This document shows positions 1 through 8,132 of a stretch of DNA of 30,303 nt, in pieces. This DNA is from RGIG1840 sp964626795 (GTDB lineage Bacteria > Bacillota_I > Bacilli_A > RF39 > UBA660). Below the pieces are notes generated by a model that searched no databases, was not told the origin of the DNA, and worked only from the letters and a program-made list of their open reading frames with translations. Where the stretch lies: contig CAZVIQ010000005.1 in assembly GCA_964626795.1 (NCBI GenBank), positions 1-30,303 on the forward strand, given 5' to 3'. Each line of letters opens with the position of its first letter. Within the stretch, counting starts at the first letter, position 1. Position numbers and translations under genes: made by a program.

Positions 1-1
1 T

Positions 2-544
2 ATGGATTTTAGAGATTTTAAAGAATTTATTAAAGATAGTATAGGATATATAATAACTTTTATTATAGTGTTTTTAATTCTTCTTTATATTGTAACTCTT
101 GAACAGGTGCATGGGAGTTCAATGGCTCCTAATTATGAAAATAAGGATGTAGTACTTCTTTCAAAAGTCACTTATAAATTTCTAGATATTAAAAACTCAG
201 ATGTTATAGCGTTAACTGATGCAGATGGAGTCCTTTATATAAAAAGAGTAATTGCAGGCCCTGGAGATCATATTTATGCCAGTAATAATAAAGTGTATGT
301 TAATAATATAGCAATTGAAGAAGAATATCTGGAAAATGTAGTAACCGAAGATTTTACTTTTGATGATGTATGTAGAATTTCAGGTTGTGAAAATAAAACT
401 TTACCAGAGGGAAGATATTTTGTGATGGGTGATAATAGAGAAGATTCATATGACAGTAGATTTGAAGTATTTGGATTAATTAAAAAAGAAAATATCCTTG
501 GTAAAGTAATATTTAAACTTTGGCCGTTTGGCTATGCAAAATAA
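2..544 (+). CDS. lepB: Type I signal peptidase
   Basis: This is a membrane-anchored serine protease that removes signal peptides from exported proteins on the outer face of the membrane. The 180-residue protein has one N-terminal membrane segment (about residues 14-32). Next come the nucleophile motif GSSM (Ser40) and the Lys general-base region YIKRV (Lys81), and near the C-terminus the box GDNRxDSxDSR that closes the active site. Length and single-anchor layout fit the short Gram-positive SipS type. The ATG lies at base 2, so its ribosome-binding site and promoter are outside the window and an upstream extension cannot be excluded. It precedes a PH-domain gene by 38 bases and may share a transcript with it. 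The family call is secure; which paralog it is cannot be said. Confidence 0.95.
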   Translation: MDFRDFKEFIKDSIGYIITFIIVFLILLYIVTLEQVHGSSMAPNYENKDVVLLSKVTYKFLDIKNSDVIALTDADGVLYIKRVIAGPGDHIYASNNKVYVNNIAIEEEYLENVVTEDFTFDDVCRISGCENKTLPEGRYFVMGDNREDSYDSRFEVFGLIKKENILGKVIFKLWPFGYAK

Positions 545-582
545 ACAGTTATTGATATAATTAAGAAAAGAAGGTGTAATAA

Positions 583-972
583 GTGGCGTATTTAAAATAT
601 AAGGAAATTACAAAATACTTTTATTTTTATAAAGAAATAGATATAGATAATTTACCTAATTATGTTTTAGATTACTTAGAAAAGAATGAAAAAGTAATTG
701 GTGCTTATTCAACTAAGAGAGATAAAGGAATATTTACTGATAAAAAGATTGCTTTATTTGATGTAAATATGTATGGAAAACAAATAAGTATTATTCCATA
801 TAAGTCAATATCTACAATGTCTATAATTTTTAAGCCTACTAGTGCTTCAATACTTGGTTTTGTAGATAGTGGTTATCCAATTAATTTAAAATTTATTAAT
901 TTAAAAGCAGAAGATAAAACTAAATTAAGAGAATTATACAGCGAAATATTAGAAAAAGTTTGTAGTAAATAA
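583..972 (+). CDS. Bacterial PH-domain protein (YvbH/DUF1696-like)
   Basis: A 129-residue soluble protein with no signal peptide or membrane segment. Its middle (residues 40-90) carries the alternating strands of the bacterial pleckstrin-homology family PF08000: a FTDKKIALFDV strand, then IPYKSISTMSI. The function of this family is not settled. Translation appears to start at GTG 583, which has AGAAGGTG at the right distance upstream (about 570-577); no ATG lies near the start in this frame. A hairpin terminator overlaps the stop codon. The domain call is by motif resemblance only. Confidence 0.65.
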   Translation: MAYLKYKEITKYFYFYKEIDIDNLPNYVLDYLEKNEKVIGAYSTKRDKGIFTDKKIALFDVNMYGKQISIIPYKSISTMSIIFKPTSASILGFVDSGYPINLKFINLKAEDKTKLRELYSEILEKVCSK

Positions 973-996
973 GTTCATTTTATAAATGAGCTTTTT
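972..996 (+). terminator. Rho-independent terminator after PH-domain gene
   Basis: A 9-bp stem (972-980 with 984-992, one G-T pair) with a 3-base loop is followed by a T run. It closes the lepB/PH-domain transcript. Confidence 0.65.
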
Positions 997-1143
997 AAAT
1001 TATAAAAATTATTTAAGCAAGAAGTAAAAAATACGTCAGTTTTGAAGTATATTATAAGAAAATCAACCAATATCGGTAGAAAATCGGTAGAAACTATTGA
1101 GTATTATTTGTCGATATGATACATTATTATTGGTGATAATAAA

Positions 1144-1251
1144 ATGTACAAAGAAAGTGAATATTTAGAATTAAAGTTAGAACTTACAGATAAAAATAAA
1201 AAGAAGAGTTTTCTAATAAAACTTATATTATAATTAAAAAAAACATATAAT
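1144..1251 (+). pseudogene. Decayed 5' remnant of an AlbA_2/Schlafen-type gene
   Basis: ATG 1144 has GGTGATAA just upstream and opens a 29-codon frame ending at TAA 1231. The first residues, MYKESEYLELKLELTDK, match the characteristic N-terminus of AlbA_2 (divergent AAA-4/Schlafen) putative DNA-binding regulators, which continue with KKEI-xx-FANT-GGT-YIG. The +1-shifted reading (about 1201-1251) gives KKEEFSN followed by TYIII, which resembles that continuation after an indel. The rest of the gene, normally several hundred codons, is absent. I infer a frameshifted, truncated relic. The rest of the 972-1270 interval holds only a short duplication of ATCGGTAGAA near 1072-1095. Confidence 0.5.
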
Positions 1252-1269
1252 TTCTTAAGGAGGAATTAT

Positions 1270-3180
1270 ATGTTTTTTTATGAGACTCACAAAAGAATTA
1301 GGATTGTACTGCTAGTTGTAACTATTTTATTTGCTCTTATAATGATAAGAGTGTTTTGGATACAAGTAATAGAATATAATAAACTGAAGCACTTAGCAGA
1401 AAGTTTATGGAGTAGAAATCTTCCTGTACAGGCAGACAGAGGACTAATTCTCGATAGAAATGGAAAAGTAATCGCATCAAATGAAACAACTGCAGGACTG
1501 GTTTTAATTCCAAATCAGATAAAAAATAAAGAAGAAGTTGCAAAAGCTTTATCAGAAATAATAGGTGTTTCTTATGAAGAAATGTATAAACATGTCAGTA
1601 AAAGAACTTCTATTGAAAGAGTTCATCCGGAAGGAAGAGGTCTTTCATTTGAAATAGCAGATAAGATAGATGCACTTGGATATGATGGAGTATATCTAGT
1701 AAAAGAAAGTAAAAGATATTATCCTTATAATAATGTACTTTCTCATGTGGTTGGTTATGTTGGAATAGATAATCAGGGACTTAGTGGATTAGAACTTCAA
1801 TACGATAAAGTATTAACTGGAGAAGATGGTTCAATAAAGTATTTTAGTGATGGTAAGGGAAATAAATTAGAACTTGCTGAAGTTTATGAAAGCCCTCAGA
1901 ATGGAATGAATATATCTCTTACAATAGATTTAGATTTACAGCTAACTTTAGAGAATGAACTTGACAATGCAATGAATAAATATAGTGCAGAAGGTGCTAT
2001 TGGAATAGTAATGAATCCTAAAACCGGTGAGATTTATGCAATGAGTAGTAAGCCCGACTTTAATCCGATAAAGTACCAGAGCTATGATGTTGAAACGATT
2101 AATCGTAACTTAGCGATCTGGTCTAATTTTGAGCCAGGATCAACTTTTAAAATAGTTACTTTTGCAAGTGCTATAAATGAAGGCTTAGTTAATATTTTTG
2201 AAGATACATTTTATGATACAGGTAGTATAAGTGTTGCTGGAACTGCATTACACTGTTGGAAACATGGTGGTCATGGTCATCAAACTTTTTTAGAAGTTAT
2301 AGAAAATTCTTGTAATCCCGGATTTGTAGTTTTAGGACAAAGACTGGGAAAAGAAAAATTATTTGAGTATATAGATAGGTTTGGATTTGGAAAGAAAACT
2401 GGAGTGGATTTAAATGGTGAAAGTACAGGAATAATTTTTGATTTAGATAAAGTAGGACCTTTAGAGCACGCTACTACTGCATTTGGTCAAGGTGTAAGTG
2501 TAACAGCAATTCAGCAGGTCCAGGCAGTAAGTGCAATAGTTAATAGTGGTAATATGTATACACCATATGTTGTAAAAAGTATTAATGAACCTGAGACTAA
2601 CACAATAGTCGAGGAATTTAATCCCACACTTAAAGCTGAAGGATTAATAACTGAAGAAACAAGTAAAATAGTTAGATATGCACTTGAAAGTGTTGTTGCA
2701 AACGGTGGTGGAAGAAACGCTTTCATAGAGGGATATAGAGTTGGTGGAAAAACAGGAACAGCTCAAAAAGTAGGTGCTGATGGAAGATATATGATTGGTA
2801 ACTATGTGCTTTCATTTATTGGCTGTATGCCTGCAGACGATCCTGAATTTGTTATTTATATAGCAGTGGATGGAGCTCATAATACAATTCAGTACGGTAG
2901 TACTGTAGCAGCTCCAATAGTTAATAATGTGCTAAAAAGTGCAATTGAAGTATTTGAAGTTGAAGAAGATTTTAGTGGTCTTCCTCGTGAATACTTATAT
3001 TACGAACAAAAATATGTAACTGTGCCAGATGTAGTCGGTATGGAAAAGAAAGAAGCTATTAAATCACTATATGGTTTTAAAATCGAATATTCAGGTACTG
3101 GAGAAAAAGTAGTTCTACAAAATCCTAAAGCTGGTGCTAGAATAAAAGAGGGTGCAGTCGTAAAAGTACTTTTAAATTAA
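1270..3180 (+). CDS. spoVD: SpoVD/FtsI-type class B penicillin-binding protein with PASTA domain
   Basis: This is a transpeptidase that cross-links peptidoglycan outside the membrane. The 636-residue protein has an N-terminal membrane anchor (about residues 10-30), a dimerisation domain beginning near QADRGLILDRNG, and a transpeptidase domain. The active-site set is STFK (Ser291, Lys294), SCN (347-349) and KTGT (494-497). One C-terminal PASTA domain covers about residues 582-636. A single PASTA and this length favour SpoVD (spore cortex) over PBP2B, which has two. It could still be the main division PBP, since the rest of the genome is not visible. TAAGGAGG sits at the right distance before ATG 1270. 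mraY follows; the murE expected between them in B. subtilis is missing. Confidence 0.88.
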   Translation: MFFYETHKRIRIVLLVVTILFALIMIRVFWIQVIEYNKLKHLAESLWSRNLPVQADRGLILDRNGKVIASNETTAGLVLIPNQIKNKEEVAKALSEIIGVSYEEMYKHVSKRTSIERVHPEGRGLSFEIADKIDALGYDGVYLVKESKRYYPYNNVLSHVVGYVGIDNQGLSGLELQYDKVLTGEDGSIKYFSDGKGNKLELAEVYESPQNGMNISLTIDLDLQLTLENELDNAMNKYSAEGAIGIVMNPKTGEIYAMSSKPDFNPIKYQSYDVETINRNLAIWSNFEPGSTFKIVTFASAINEGLVNIFEDTFYDTGSISVAGTALHCWKHGGHGHQTFLEVIENSCNPGFVVLGQRLGKEKLFEYIDRFGFGKKTGVDLNGESTGIIFDLDKVGPLEHATTAFGQGVSVTAIQQVQAVSAIVNSGNMYTPYVVKSINEPETNTIVEEFNPTLKAEGLITEETSKIVRYALESVVANGGGRNAFIEGYRVGGKTGTAQKVGADGRYMIGNYVLSFIGCMPADDPEFVIYIAVDGAHNTIQYGSTVAAPIVNNVLKSAIEVFEVEEDFSGLPREYLYYEQKYVTVPDVVGMEKKEAIKSLYGFKIEYSGTGEKVVLQNPKAGARIKEGAVVKVLLN

Positions 3181-3251
3181 AAATTAATATTATATTTTGT
3201 AAATAACTTGTTAAATTCCTTAATATATTTTTAAAATTCCTTAAACTGTTA

Positions 3252-3257
3252 TATAAT
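3252..3257 (+). promoter_or_regulatory. Possible -10 element before mraY
   Basis: TATAAT lies 28 bases before the preferred mraY start, but the sequence 17 bases upstream (TTTTAA) is a poor -35 box. Readthrough from the PBP gene is the alternative. A duplicated AAATTCCTTAA lies at about 3214 and 3234. Confidence 0.3.
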
Positions 3258-3279
3258 ATTAATGCAAGGGTGTGATTAC

Positions 3280-4269
3280 ATGCTAATATTAGCAAAATCG
3301 ATTTTAGGATTAATGATTGGATTTTTCCTTTCAGTTTTATTCGGACTTATAATTATACCATGGCTTAGAAGAATTAATTTTAGGCAAAGTATAAGTACTT
3401 ATGTTGATAATCATAAGAGTAAGAATGGTACTCCTACTATAGGAGGAATAATATTTATAGTTCCTACATTAATTACAATGTTAATTTTATATTTGAGAGG
3501 AAGTCTAGAAATAACTCATAATTTAGTTATTATACTGTTTATTTTCTTCTCATATGCATTGCTAGGATTTATAGATGACTTTAAAAAAATAAGAGAAAAA
3601 AAGAATGATGGTCTTTCTGTTACGCAGAAATTAGTTATACAGATAATTATCTCACTTGTGTTTTTCTACATATATATGAGTGGAGGAGGAGAACCTAACT
3701 TATGGATATCGTCTCTTAGCATTAATGTTGATTTAGGTTGGTTTTATGGAATCTTCATTTTATTCCTACTTGTAGGTTCTTCAAATGCAGTTAATATAAC
3801 TGATGGTCTGGATGGACTTGCAGGAGGACTTGCAGCAATTTCGTTTTTAAGCTTTGGAATTCTTTCATGGGGAACATCTTGGGCAGAAGGTTATCAGGAA
3901 ATTGCAATATTCTGTTTTATACTTACTGGATCTTTACTAGGCTTTCTAGTATATAATACTCATCCTGCAAAAGTGTTTATGGGTGATACAGGTTCTCTTG
4001 CTCTTGGCGCAACACTAGCCGCTGTAGCGATACTTACAAGACATGAACTTTCACTCGCACTTATTGGAGGCGTATTTGTTATAGAAACCTTATCAAGTCT
4101 TATTCAAATTATATCAGTAAAATATTTTAATAAAAAAATATTTCTTTTTGCGCCACTGCATCATCATTTTGAAAAATTGGGCTGGGAAGAAAGAGATATT
4201 GTAAAGTTATTCTGGATAGTGGGATTTATGCTAGGTATGATAGCAATATACTATGGTGTTTGGTTATAA
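3280..4269 (+). CDS. mraY: Phospho-N-acetylmuramoyl-pentapeptide transferase MraY
   Basis: This polytopic membrane enzyme transfers phospho-MurNAc-pentapeptide from UDP to undecaprenyl phosphate, making lipid I. The sequence shows the family landmarks in order: the DNHKSKNGTPTIGG loop, the metal-binding DDFKK, NAVNITDGLDGLAGG, VFMGDTGSLALG, and the terminal HHHFEKLGW motif. At least nine hydrophobic segments separate them. An in-frame ATG exists at 3262. The AAGGGTG motif (3265-3272) is correctly spaced only for ATG 3280, giving 329 residues, the usual family length. It ends convergently with the SEDS gene, and I see no good terminator in the 61 bases between them. Confidence 0.95.
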   Translation: MLILAKSILGLMIGFFLSVLFGLIIIPWLRRINFRQSISTYVDNHKSKNGTPTIGGIIFIVPTLITMLILYLRGSLEITHNLVIILFIFFSYALLGFIDDFKKIREKKNDGLSVTQKLVIQIIISLVFFYIYMSGGGEPNLWISSLSINVDLGWFYGIFILFLLVGSSNAVNITDGLDGLAGGLAAISFLSFGILSWGTSWAEGYQEIAIFCFILTGSLLGFLVYNTHPAKVFMGDTGSLALGATLAAVAILTRHELSLALIGGVFVIETLSSLIQIISVKYFNKKIFLFAPLHHHFEKLGWEERDIVKLFWIVGFMLGMIAIYYGVWL

Positions 4270-4330
4270 TATAGAATAACTTAATTTACAAATAGAAAAA
4301 GTAACTTAGGAAGAAAATGATCTTAAATGA

Positions 4331-5434
4331 TTATTTTTTTATATGGGCGTTTACAACAAGTGCTGTTAAAATCATATAAATAATTAAAGAACTTCCTCCG
4401 TAACTTATAAACGGAAGAGGAACTCCTGTTATAGGAAGAAGACCTATTGTCATTGAAATATTTTGTATCTGGTAAAAAATAAGTGATGCTACTATACCGG
4501 AAATAATATATTTATCTAAAGTTTTAGAAGATTTAATACCTATTGATATAATTCTTGAATCAAAAATAAATATTAAAAGAATTAATAAAGAAGCTCCTAC
4601 AAGTCCATAGTTACTTGCATAAACAGCAAATATAAAATCAGTGTAAGGTTCTGGAAAATAAAGTGGAGTATTATTCAGTCCATGCCCGTGAAGTCCGCTG
4701 GTTCCGATCGAGGTAAGACTGTTTTCTAATTGCATACCACTGGAAGTTTTCCATTCTATGATTCTGTTAATTCTATAATAAATATTACTTCCTACAGTAT
4801 TTAATATTAGTTCAGTATTGTTTATATAAAGATAAATAAATATGAAAATAAATATACCTGCTAGCGATATTAATATTGCATACCATCTATACTTTATACC
4901 GCTTACAAAAAGCATTATCATAGCTATTAAAAAGTAAGAAATAACTGCACCTGTATCAGGTTCTAAAAATACTAAAACACTTGGAATTAATGTAATTAAA
5001 AAAACTTTTAATATCAATATAAATTCAGTTTTTATATTCTTTTTTCTTTTAAAATGATAATCATTTAATATTTTTCCAATATATAAAATCAAACCTATCT
5101 TTGCAAATTCACTTGGTTGAAATGATAAAGGTCCTATATTTAGCCACGCACTTGAACTATTTAATTTTTCTCCAATAATCAATACAAGTATTAACAAAAA
5201 GCATGAAATAAAATAAAAATATGATGATGCTTTATAAATATTTTTATTATCAACGACTAAAACAACAAAAAACATAATGAAACCTAAGAAGTACCATGAT
5301 AATTGTTTTAGATATAGATTAGCGAATATTTCAGAAATAATATAAGATGAACTTTTTATAGTGACTGTACTTATAAGCATAAAAGTAACTAAGCAAAGAG
5401 GTATTATTATTTCAATATTTTTTATTTTTTTCAT
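4331..5434 (-). CDS. RodA/FtsW/SpoVE-family peptidoglycan glycosyltransferase
   Basis: This SEDS integral membrane polymerase extends glycan chains from lipid II and normally works with a class B PBP. The 367-residue protein has about ten membrane segments. Family motifs are SAWLNIGPLSFQPSEFAKI (95-113), EPDTGA (158-163), PxPYTDFIFA with the catalytic-type Asp266, and the terminal GVPLPFISYGGSS. The TDFIF-proximal sequence is ASNYGLVG instead of the common GEELGLIG, so the usual Glu-Glu pair is lost. RodA, FtsW and SpoVE cannot be separated with confidence. Closeness to the SpoVD-like PBP suggests a functional partnership, but the gene is on the opposite strand. No strong Shine-Dalgarno precedes the chosen ATG. 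Confidence 0.9.
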   Translation of the reverse strand: MKKIKNIEIIIPLCLVTFMLISTVTIKSSSYIISEIFANLYLKQLSWYFLGFIMFFVVLVVDNKNIYKASSYFYFISCFLLILVLIIGEKLNSSSAWLNIGPLSFQPSEFAKIGLILYIGKILNDYHFKRKKNIKTEFILILKVFLITLIPSVLVFLEPDTGAVISYFLIAMIMLFVSGIKYRWYAILISLAGIFIFIFIYLYINNTELILNTVGSNIYYRINRIIEWKTSSGMQLENSLTSIGTSGLHGHGLNNTPLYFPEPYTDFIFAVYASNYGLVGASLLILLIFIFDSRIISIGIKSSKTLDKYIISGIVASLIFYQIQNISMTIGLLPITGVPLPFISYGGSSLIIYMILTALVVNAHIKK

Positions 5435-5467
5435 ATTAATTATTATTTACAAAATTCTAAAAATTAA

Positions 5468-5494
5468 ACTTTTCTAGGCATATTGCATACATTA
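5468..5494 (+). promoter_or_regulatory. Possible SigK-type mother-cell promoter
   Basis: AC (5468-5469), 16 bases, then CATACATTA (5486-5494) fits the B. subtilis SigK consensus AC-N16/17-CATAnnnTA. The -10 part also fits SigE (CATACAnT), but no SigE -35 is present at the right spacing. A start site at the normal distance would fall at or inside the Shine-Dalgarno AGGAG (5499-5503), which weakens the call. Confidence 0.35.
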
Positions 5495-5512
5495 CTATAG
5501 GAGTTGAGGCAT

Positions 5513-5845
5513 ATGAATAAAAAATTACCTAAAGTTTATGTGAATAAACAAGAAAAGAAAATAGACAATAATAAAGAAACATTTTACAGTGAAAAGGAAA
5601 AAACGCATAATTTGAATAATATTAGTTTAGAGTCTTCGAATGAAAAAGTTAATGAAATAATAATAAAGAAGAAAATAAATGATATCTTTACTTCTTCAAA
5701 TTTTATTTATAAAACTAAAGTACTTATAAAAACTGATGAATGGGAGAAAGAAGAATTTATTATTGCTAAGTCAAATAACTCATTGCTTACTATTGAAAAT
5801 AAACTAATACCGATTTGTCTTATAAAAGATATTATAATTTTATAG
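5513..5845 (+). CDS. Uncharacterised Lys/Asn-rich protein, possible spore-coat protein
   Basis: This 110-residue product has no signal peptide or membrane segment. The first half (to about residue 55) is polar, low complexity and rich in K, N and E. The second half is a compact beta-type domain (NDIFTSSNFIYKTKVLI to the C-terminal LIPICLIKDIIIL). I do not recognise a named family. An upstream TTG at 5504 is in frame, but AGGAG at 5499-5503 is spaced for ATG 5513. The SigK-like promoter and the pattern of disordered N-terminus plus small C-terminal domain suggest a mother-cell coat or coat-morphogenetic role. That is inference only. Confidence 0.55.
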   Translation: MNKKLPKVYVNKQEKKIDNNKETFYSEKEKTHNLNNISLESSNEKVNEIIIKKKINDIFTSSNFIYKTKVLIKTDEWEKEEFIIAKSNNSLLTIENKLIPICLIKDIIIL

Positions 5846-5905
5846 CATTTTTTAGTCTGAATTTCCGCTTTTTAAGTATATTTCTACAAAATATTTACAT
5901 TTGTA

Positions 5906-5934
5906 TTGAAAAATATGTAAAAATATTGTATAAT
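5906..5934 (+). promoter_or_regulatory. SigA-type promoter for rpsU-yqeY
   Basis: TTGAAA (5906-5911), a 17-base spacer and a perfect TATAAT (5929-5934) lie 30 bases before the rpsU start codon. Confidence 0.7.
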
Positions 5935-5963
5935 TTCCTTGTTAATGAAGGGAGGGTAGAAAT

Positions 5964-6155
5964 ATGACACATGTTGATGTAAAGAACGGAAATGTTGAAG
6001 GCGCATTAAAAAGATTTAAAATGAAAGTGCAAAGAAGTGGTATCCCTTCAGAAATAAAGAAGAGAAAAGAATATTCTAAACCAGGAATATTAAGAAGAGA
6101 AGCTAAAAAAGAAGCGATAAAAAATGCTAGAAAGAAAAACAGGAGCACAAACTAG
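5964..6155 (+). CDS. rpsU: 30S ribosomal protein S21
   Basis: This basic 63-residue protein of the small subunit helps initiation on the 30S platform. The sequence has the family pattern VKNGNVEGALKRFKMKV, then SGIPSEIKKRKEYSKPG and a Lys/Arg-rich tail, at the family's usual length. GAAGGGAGGG gives a strong Shine-Dalgarno before ATG 5964. It is the first gene of an rpsU-yqeY unit from its own promoter, as in B. subtilis. Confidence 0.97.
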   Translation: MTHVDVKNGNVEGALKRFKMKVQRSGIPSEIKKRKEYSKPGILRREAKKEAIKNARKKNRSTN

Positions 6156-6166
6156 GAGGAATAATA

Positions 6167-6613
6167 ATGTTGTATGAGAAGATAAATTCAGATATGAAAG
6201 ACTTTATGAGAAATAAAGATAAGAATAATCTAAGTACTATAAGACTATTAAAAAGCGCTATTGATTTATCAAGAATCAATAATAAATTAGAAGAAATAAC
6301 TGATGACTTAGTTATAGAAGTAGCAAGTAAACAGGTTAAAACTCATAGAGAAAGTATAGAAGAATTTAAAAAAGCAGGAAGAAATGATTTGGCAGAGAAT
6401 CTTGAAAGAGAAATATTATTATTATCACAGTACTTACCTGTTCAACTTACTAGAGAAGAAATAGAAAAAGAAATAGATAAAATCTTTGATATAGTTAAAC
6501 CTTCTGGTAAAAGTGATATGGGCATGATAATGAAAGAAGCAAATACTTTATTAAAAGGAAAAGCTGATTTCAAACTAGTAAGTGAAATAGTTCAACATAA
6601 ACTAAACTCTTAA
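6167..6613 (+). CDS. yqeY: GatB/YqeY domain protein
   Basis: The 148-residue protein shares a tRNA-binding-like helical domain with the tail of the amidotransferase subunit GatB; its own role is unsettled. Family features are LYEKINSDMKDFMRNKD and LSTIRLLKSAI at the N-terminus, the QYLPVQLTREEIEKEI hinge, and the C-terminal KSDMGMIMKE-x5-LKGKADFKLVSEIV block. It follows rpsU by 11 bases with AGGAGGAATAAT before the ATG. A terminator overlaps the stop codon. Confidence 0.93.
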   Translation: MLYEKINSDMKDFMRNKDKNNLSTIRLLKSAIDLSRINNKLEEITDDLVIEVASKQVKTHRESIEEFKKAGRNDLAENLEREILLLSQYLPVQLTREEIEKEIDKIFDIVKPSGKSDMGMIMKEANTLLKGKADFKLVSEIVQHKLNS

Positions 6614-6625
6614 GTGAGTTTTTTT
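6604..6625 (+). terminator. Terminator of rpsU-yqeY
   Basis: A 6-bp stem AAACTC/GAGTTT with a 6-base loop overlaps the yqeY stop and is followed by a T run. It separates vegetative rpsU-yqeY from sporulation yqfC-yqfD. Confidence 0.55.
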
Positions 6626-6701
6626 AATGATATAGGAAAGTTCTATTAATACATTTGTTTTTAAAATAAAATATGCTTTTAATTTTGTAATTATTAAAAA
6701 T

Positions 6702-6728
6702 ATATTTTTTTGTACCCTTTCATATAAT
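6702..6728 (+). promoter_or_regulatory. Probable SigE-type promoter for yqfC-yqfD
   Basis: ATATT (6702-6706), 14 bases, then CATATAAT (6721-6728). The SigE consensus is kmATATT-N14/15-CATACAnT, so the spacing is right and the -10 has one mismatch. yqfCD is known to be SigE-controlled in B. subtilis. The predicted leader would be extremely short. Confidence 0.45.
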
Positions 6729-6744
6729 TAATAGGGTGACTATA

Positions 6745-6975
6745 ATGGAGTTTAATGTAAAAGACTATATAATTGATGATACATTTAAGTTAACTTTAAC
6801 TGAAAAATATATTCATGTGTATAATTATGGAAAAATAATTGATATAGATAATACACGTGTAATTCTAAATAAAAAAAATAAAGAAATTAAAATACATGGT
6901 AAGGATCTTGTGATAAATAAACTTGATAAAGTTGAAATGCTTATAACAGGTGAATTTAAAAAGGTGGAATTATGA
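6745..6975 (+). CDS. yqfC: Sporulation protein YqfC (YabP/YqfC family)
   Basis: A small soluble beta-rich protein of 76 residues from the YabP/YqfC family, made in the mother cell during sporulation; its biochemical role is unknown. The pattern fits: polar strands, the repeated I-x-I-x-G-KDLVI core and a final hydrophobic strand MLITGEF. An in-frame GTG at 6736 lies within the AGGGTGA Shine-Dalgarno (6733-6739), so ATG 6745 is chosen. It overlaps yqfD by 4 bases (ATGA), a sign of translational coupling. The order yqfC-yqfD supports the name, since the sequence alone is weakly conserved. Confidence 0.82.
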   Translation: MEFNVKDYIIDDTFKLTLTEKYIHVYNYGKIIDIDNTRVILNKKNKEIKIHGKDLVINKLDKVEMLITGEFKKVEL

Positions 6976-8132
6976 TCGATAATTTGATACTTTTAGAAAT
7001 TTATGATGTTAAAGTAAAATATTTAATAGAGCTTTTAATTGCAAAAGGTATTTCTTATAGTAATTTAAAAGTAAGTGAAAAAAGCATTACAATAAAAACA
7101 GATTATAAGAATTTAGCATATTTAAAAAAACATTTTGGAAAAAAGAAAGTAAAAGTAATTAGTTATTATGGAATGAAAGGTATTAGTGAATATTTAAAAA
7201 AAGAATATTTATTTTTATTATCATTAATTTTAGGTGTAATTATAATATATATTTTATCTAATATAATATTTAATATTGAAATAGTTACAAGTAATAAAAA
7301 AATGAAAGAAATAATAAGAGAAGAATTAAGAAGTTATGGAATTGAAAAATATAAGTTTATAAAAAAATACAAGGAAATAGAAAAAATTAAAGTCCATATA
7401 CTTGAAGATAATAAAGATACTTTAGAATGGATTGAAATAAGAAGAAATGGAACAAAATATATTGTTAATCTTACCGAAAGAGTTAAGAATGAAGAAAAGG
7501 AAGAAATTCCTCCTCGTAATGTTGTAGCGGCTAAGGATGCTTTAATTTTAAAAATTATCAATAAAAAAGGGACACCAGTTAAAGTCGTAAATGATTATGT
7601 TTTTAAAGGAGAAGTCATAGTAAGTGGTAATATTATGAGAGGAGAGGAAACTTTAGTAAATACAGTAAGTGCAGATGCTACCATTTTTGGTGAAGTATGG
7701 TATACTGTTAATGTAACTGTCCCATATGAATATGTTGAATATGTTCCTACAGGAAAAGTTATAAATCATTATTATATGGAGTTTCCTTCCTTTAATATGA
7801 CAGTTATAGGTCTTTATAATACTAATAATGCTATTTTAGAAAAAGAAGTGGTTTTAGATAAGCCCTTCCTGTTTTTTAAACTTATTAAAGAAAAAAAAAT
7901 ACTATATGAATATAAAAAACATGAAATAACTGGTAAAGAGGCACTAGAAGAAGCTGTAATCAGAGCAGAAAAGAGTATAAATATGACACTTGGTGAAGAA
8001 GAATATATAATTGATAAAAAAGTTTTGAAAAATAGTGTTTTTAGTAGTAAAATAAATGTAGAAGTATTTTTTAGAGTATATGAAAATATAGTAGACTATT
8101 CTCCGTTAATAAATACTTTAGAAAGTGAATGA
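6972..8132 (+). CDS. yqfD: Sporulation protein YqfD
   Basis: This 386-residue membrane-anchored protein is produced in sporulating cells and its molecular function is unknown. It has a cytoplasmic N-terminal domain of about 70 residues, one hydrophobic segment at about 75-97 (LFLLSLILGVIIIYILS), and a large extracytoplasmic C-terminal domain. That domain has the WIEIRRNGTKYIVNLTER stretch and later the VFKGEVIVSGNI segment typical of the family. It starts inside the yqfC stop (ATGA) and ends in another ATGA overlap with the next gene, so the three genes form one unit. Length is close to the family norm. Confidence 0.9.
   Translation: MIDNLILLEIYDVKVKYLIELLIAKGISYSNLKVSEKSITIKTDYKNLAYLKKHFGKKKVKVISYYGMKGISEYLKKEYLFLLSLILGVIIIYILSNIIFNIEIVTSNKKMKEIIREELRSYGIEKYKFIKKYKEIEKIKVHILEDNKDTLEWIEIRRNGTKYIVNLTERVKNEEKEEIPPRNVVAAKDALILKIINKKGTPVKVVNDYVFKGEVIVSGNIMRGEETLVNTVSADATIFGEVWYTVNVTVPYEYVEYVPTGKVINHYYMEFPSFNMTVIGLYNTNNAILEKEVVLDKPFLFFKLIKEKKILYEYKKHEITGKEALEEAVIRAEKSINMTLGEEEYIIDKKVLKNSVFSSKINVEVFFRVYENIVDYSPLINTLESE

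Noticed and set aside
1072..1095. ATCGGTAGAA duplication as a CRISPR-like or iteron repeat
   Set aside because: Only two short adjacent copies, no spacers and no associated genes.
4290..4335. Terminator between mraY and the SEDS gene
   Set aside because: AATGAT is repeated directly, not inverted, so no stable stem forms.
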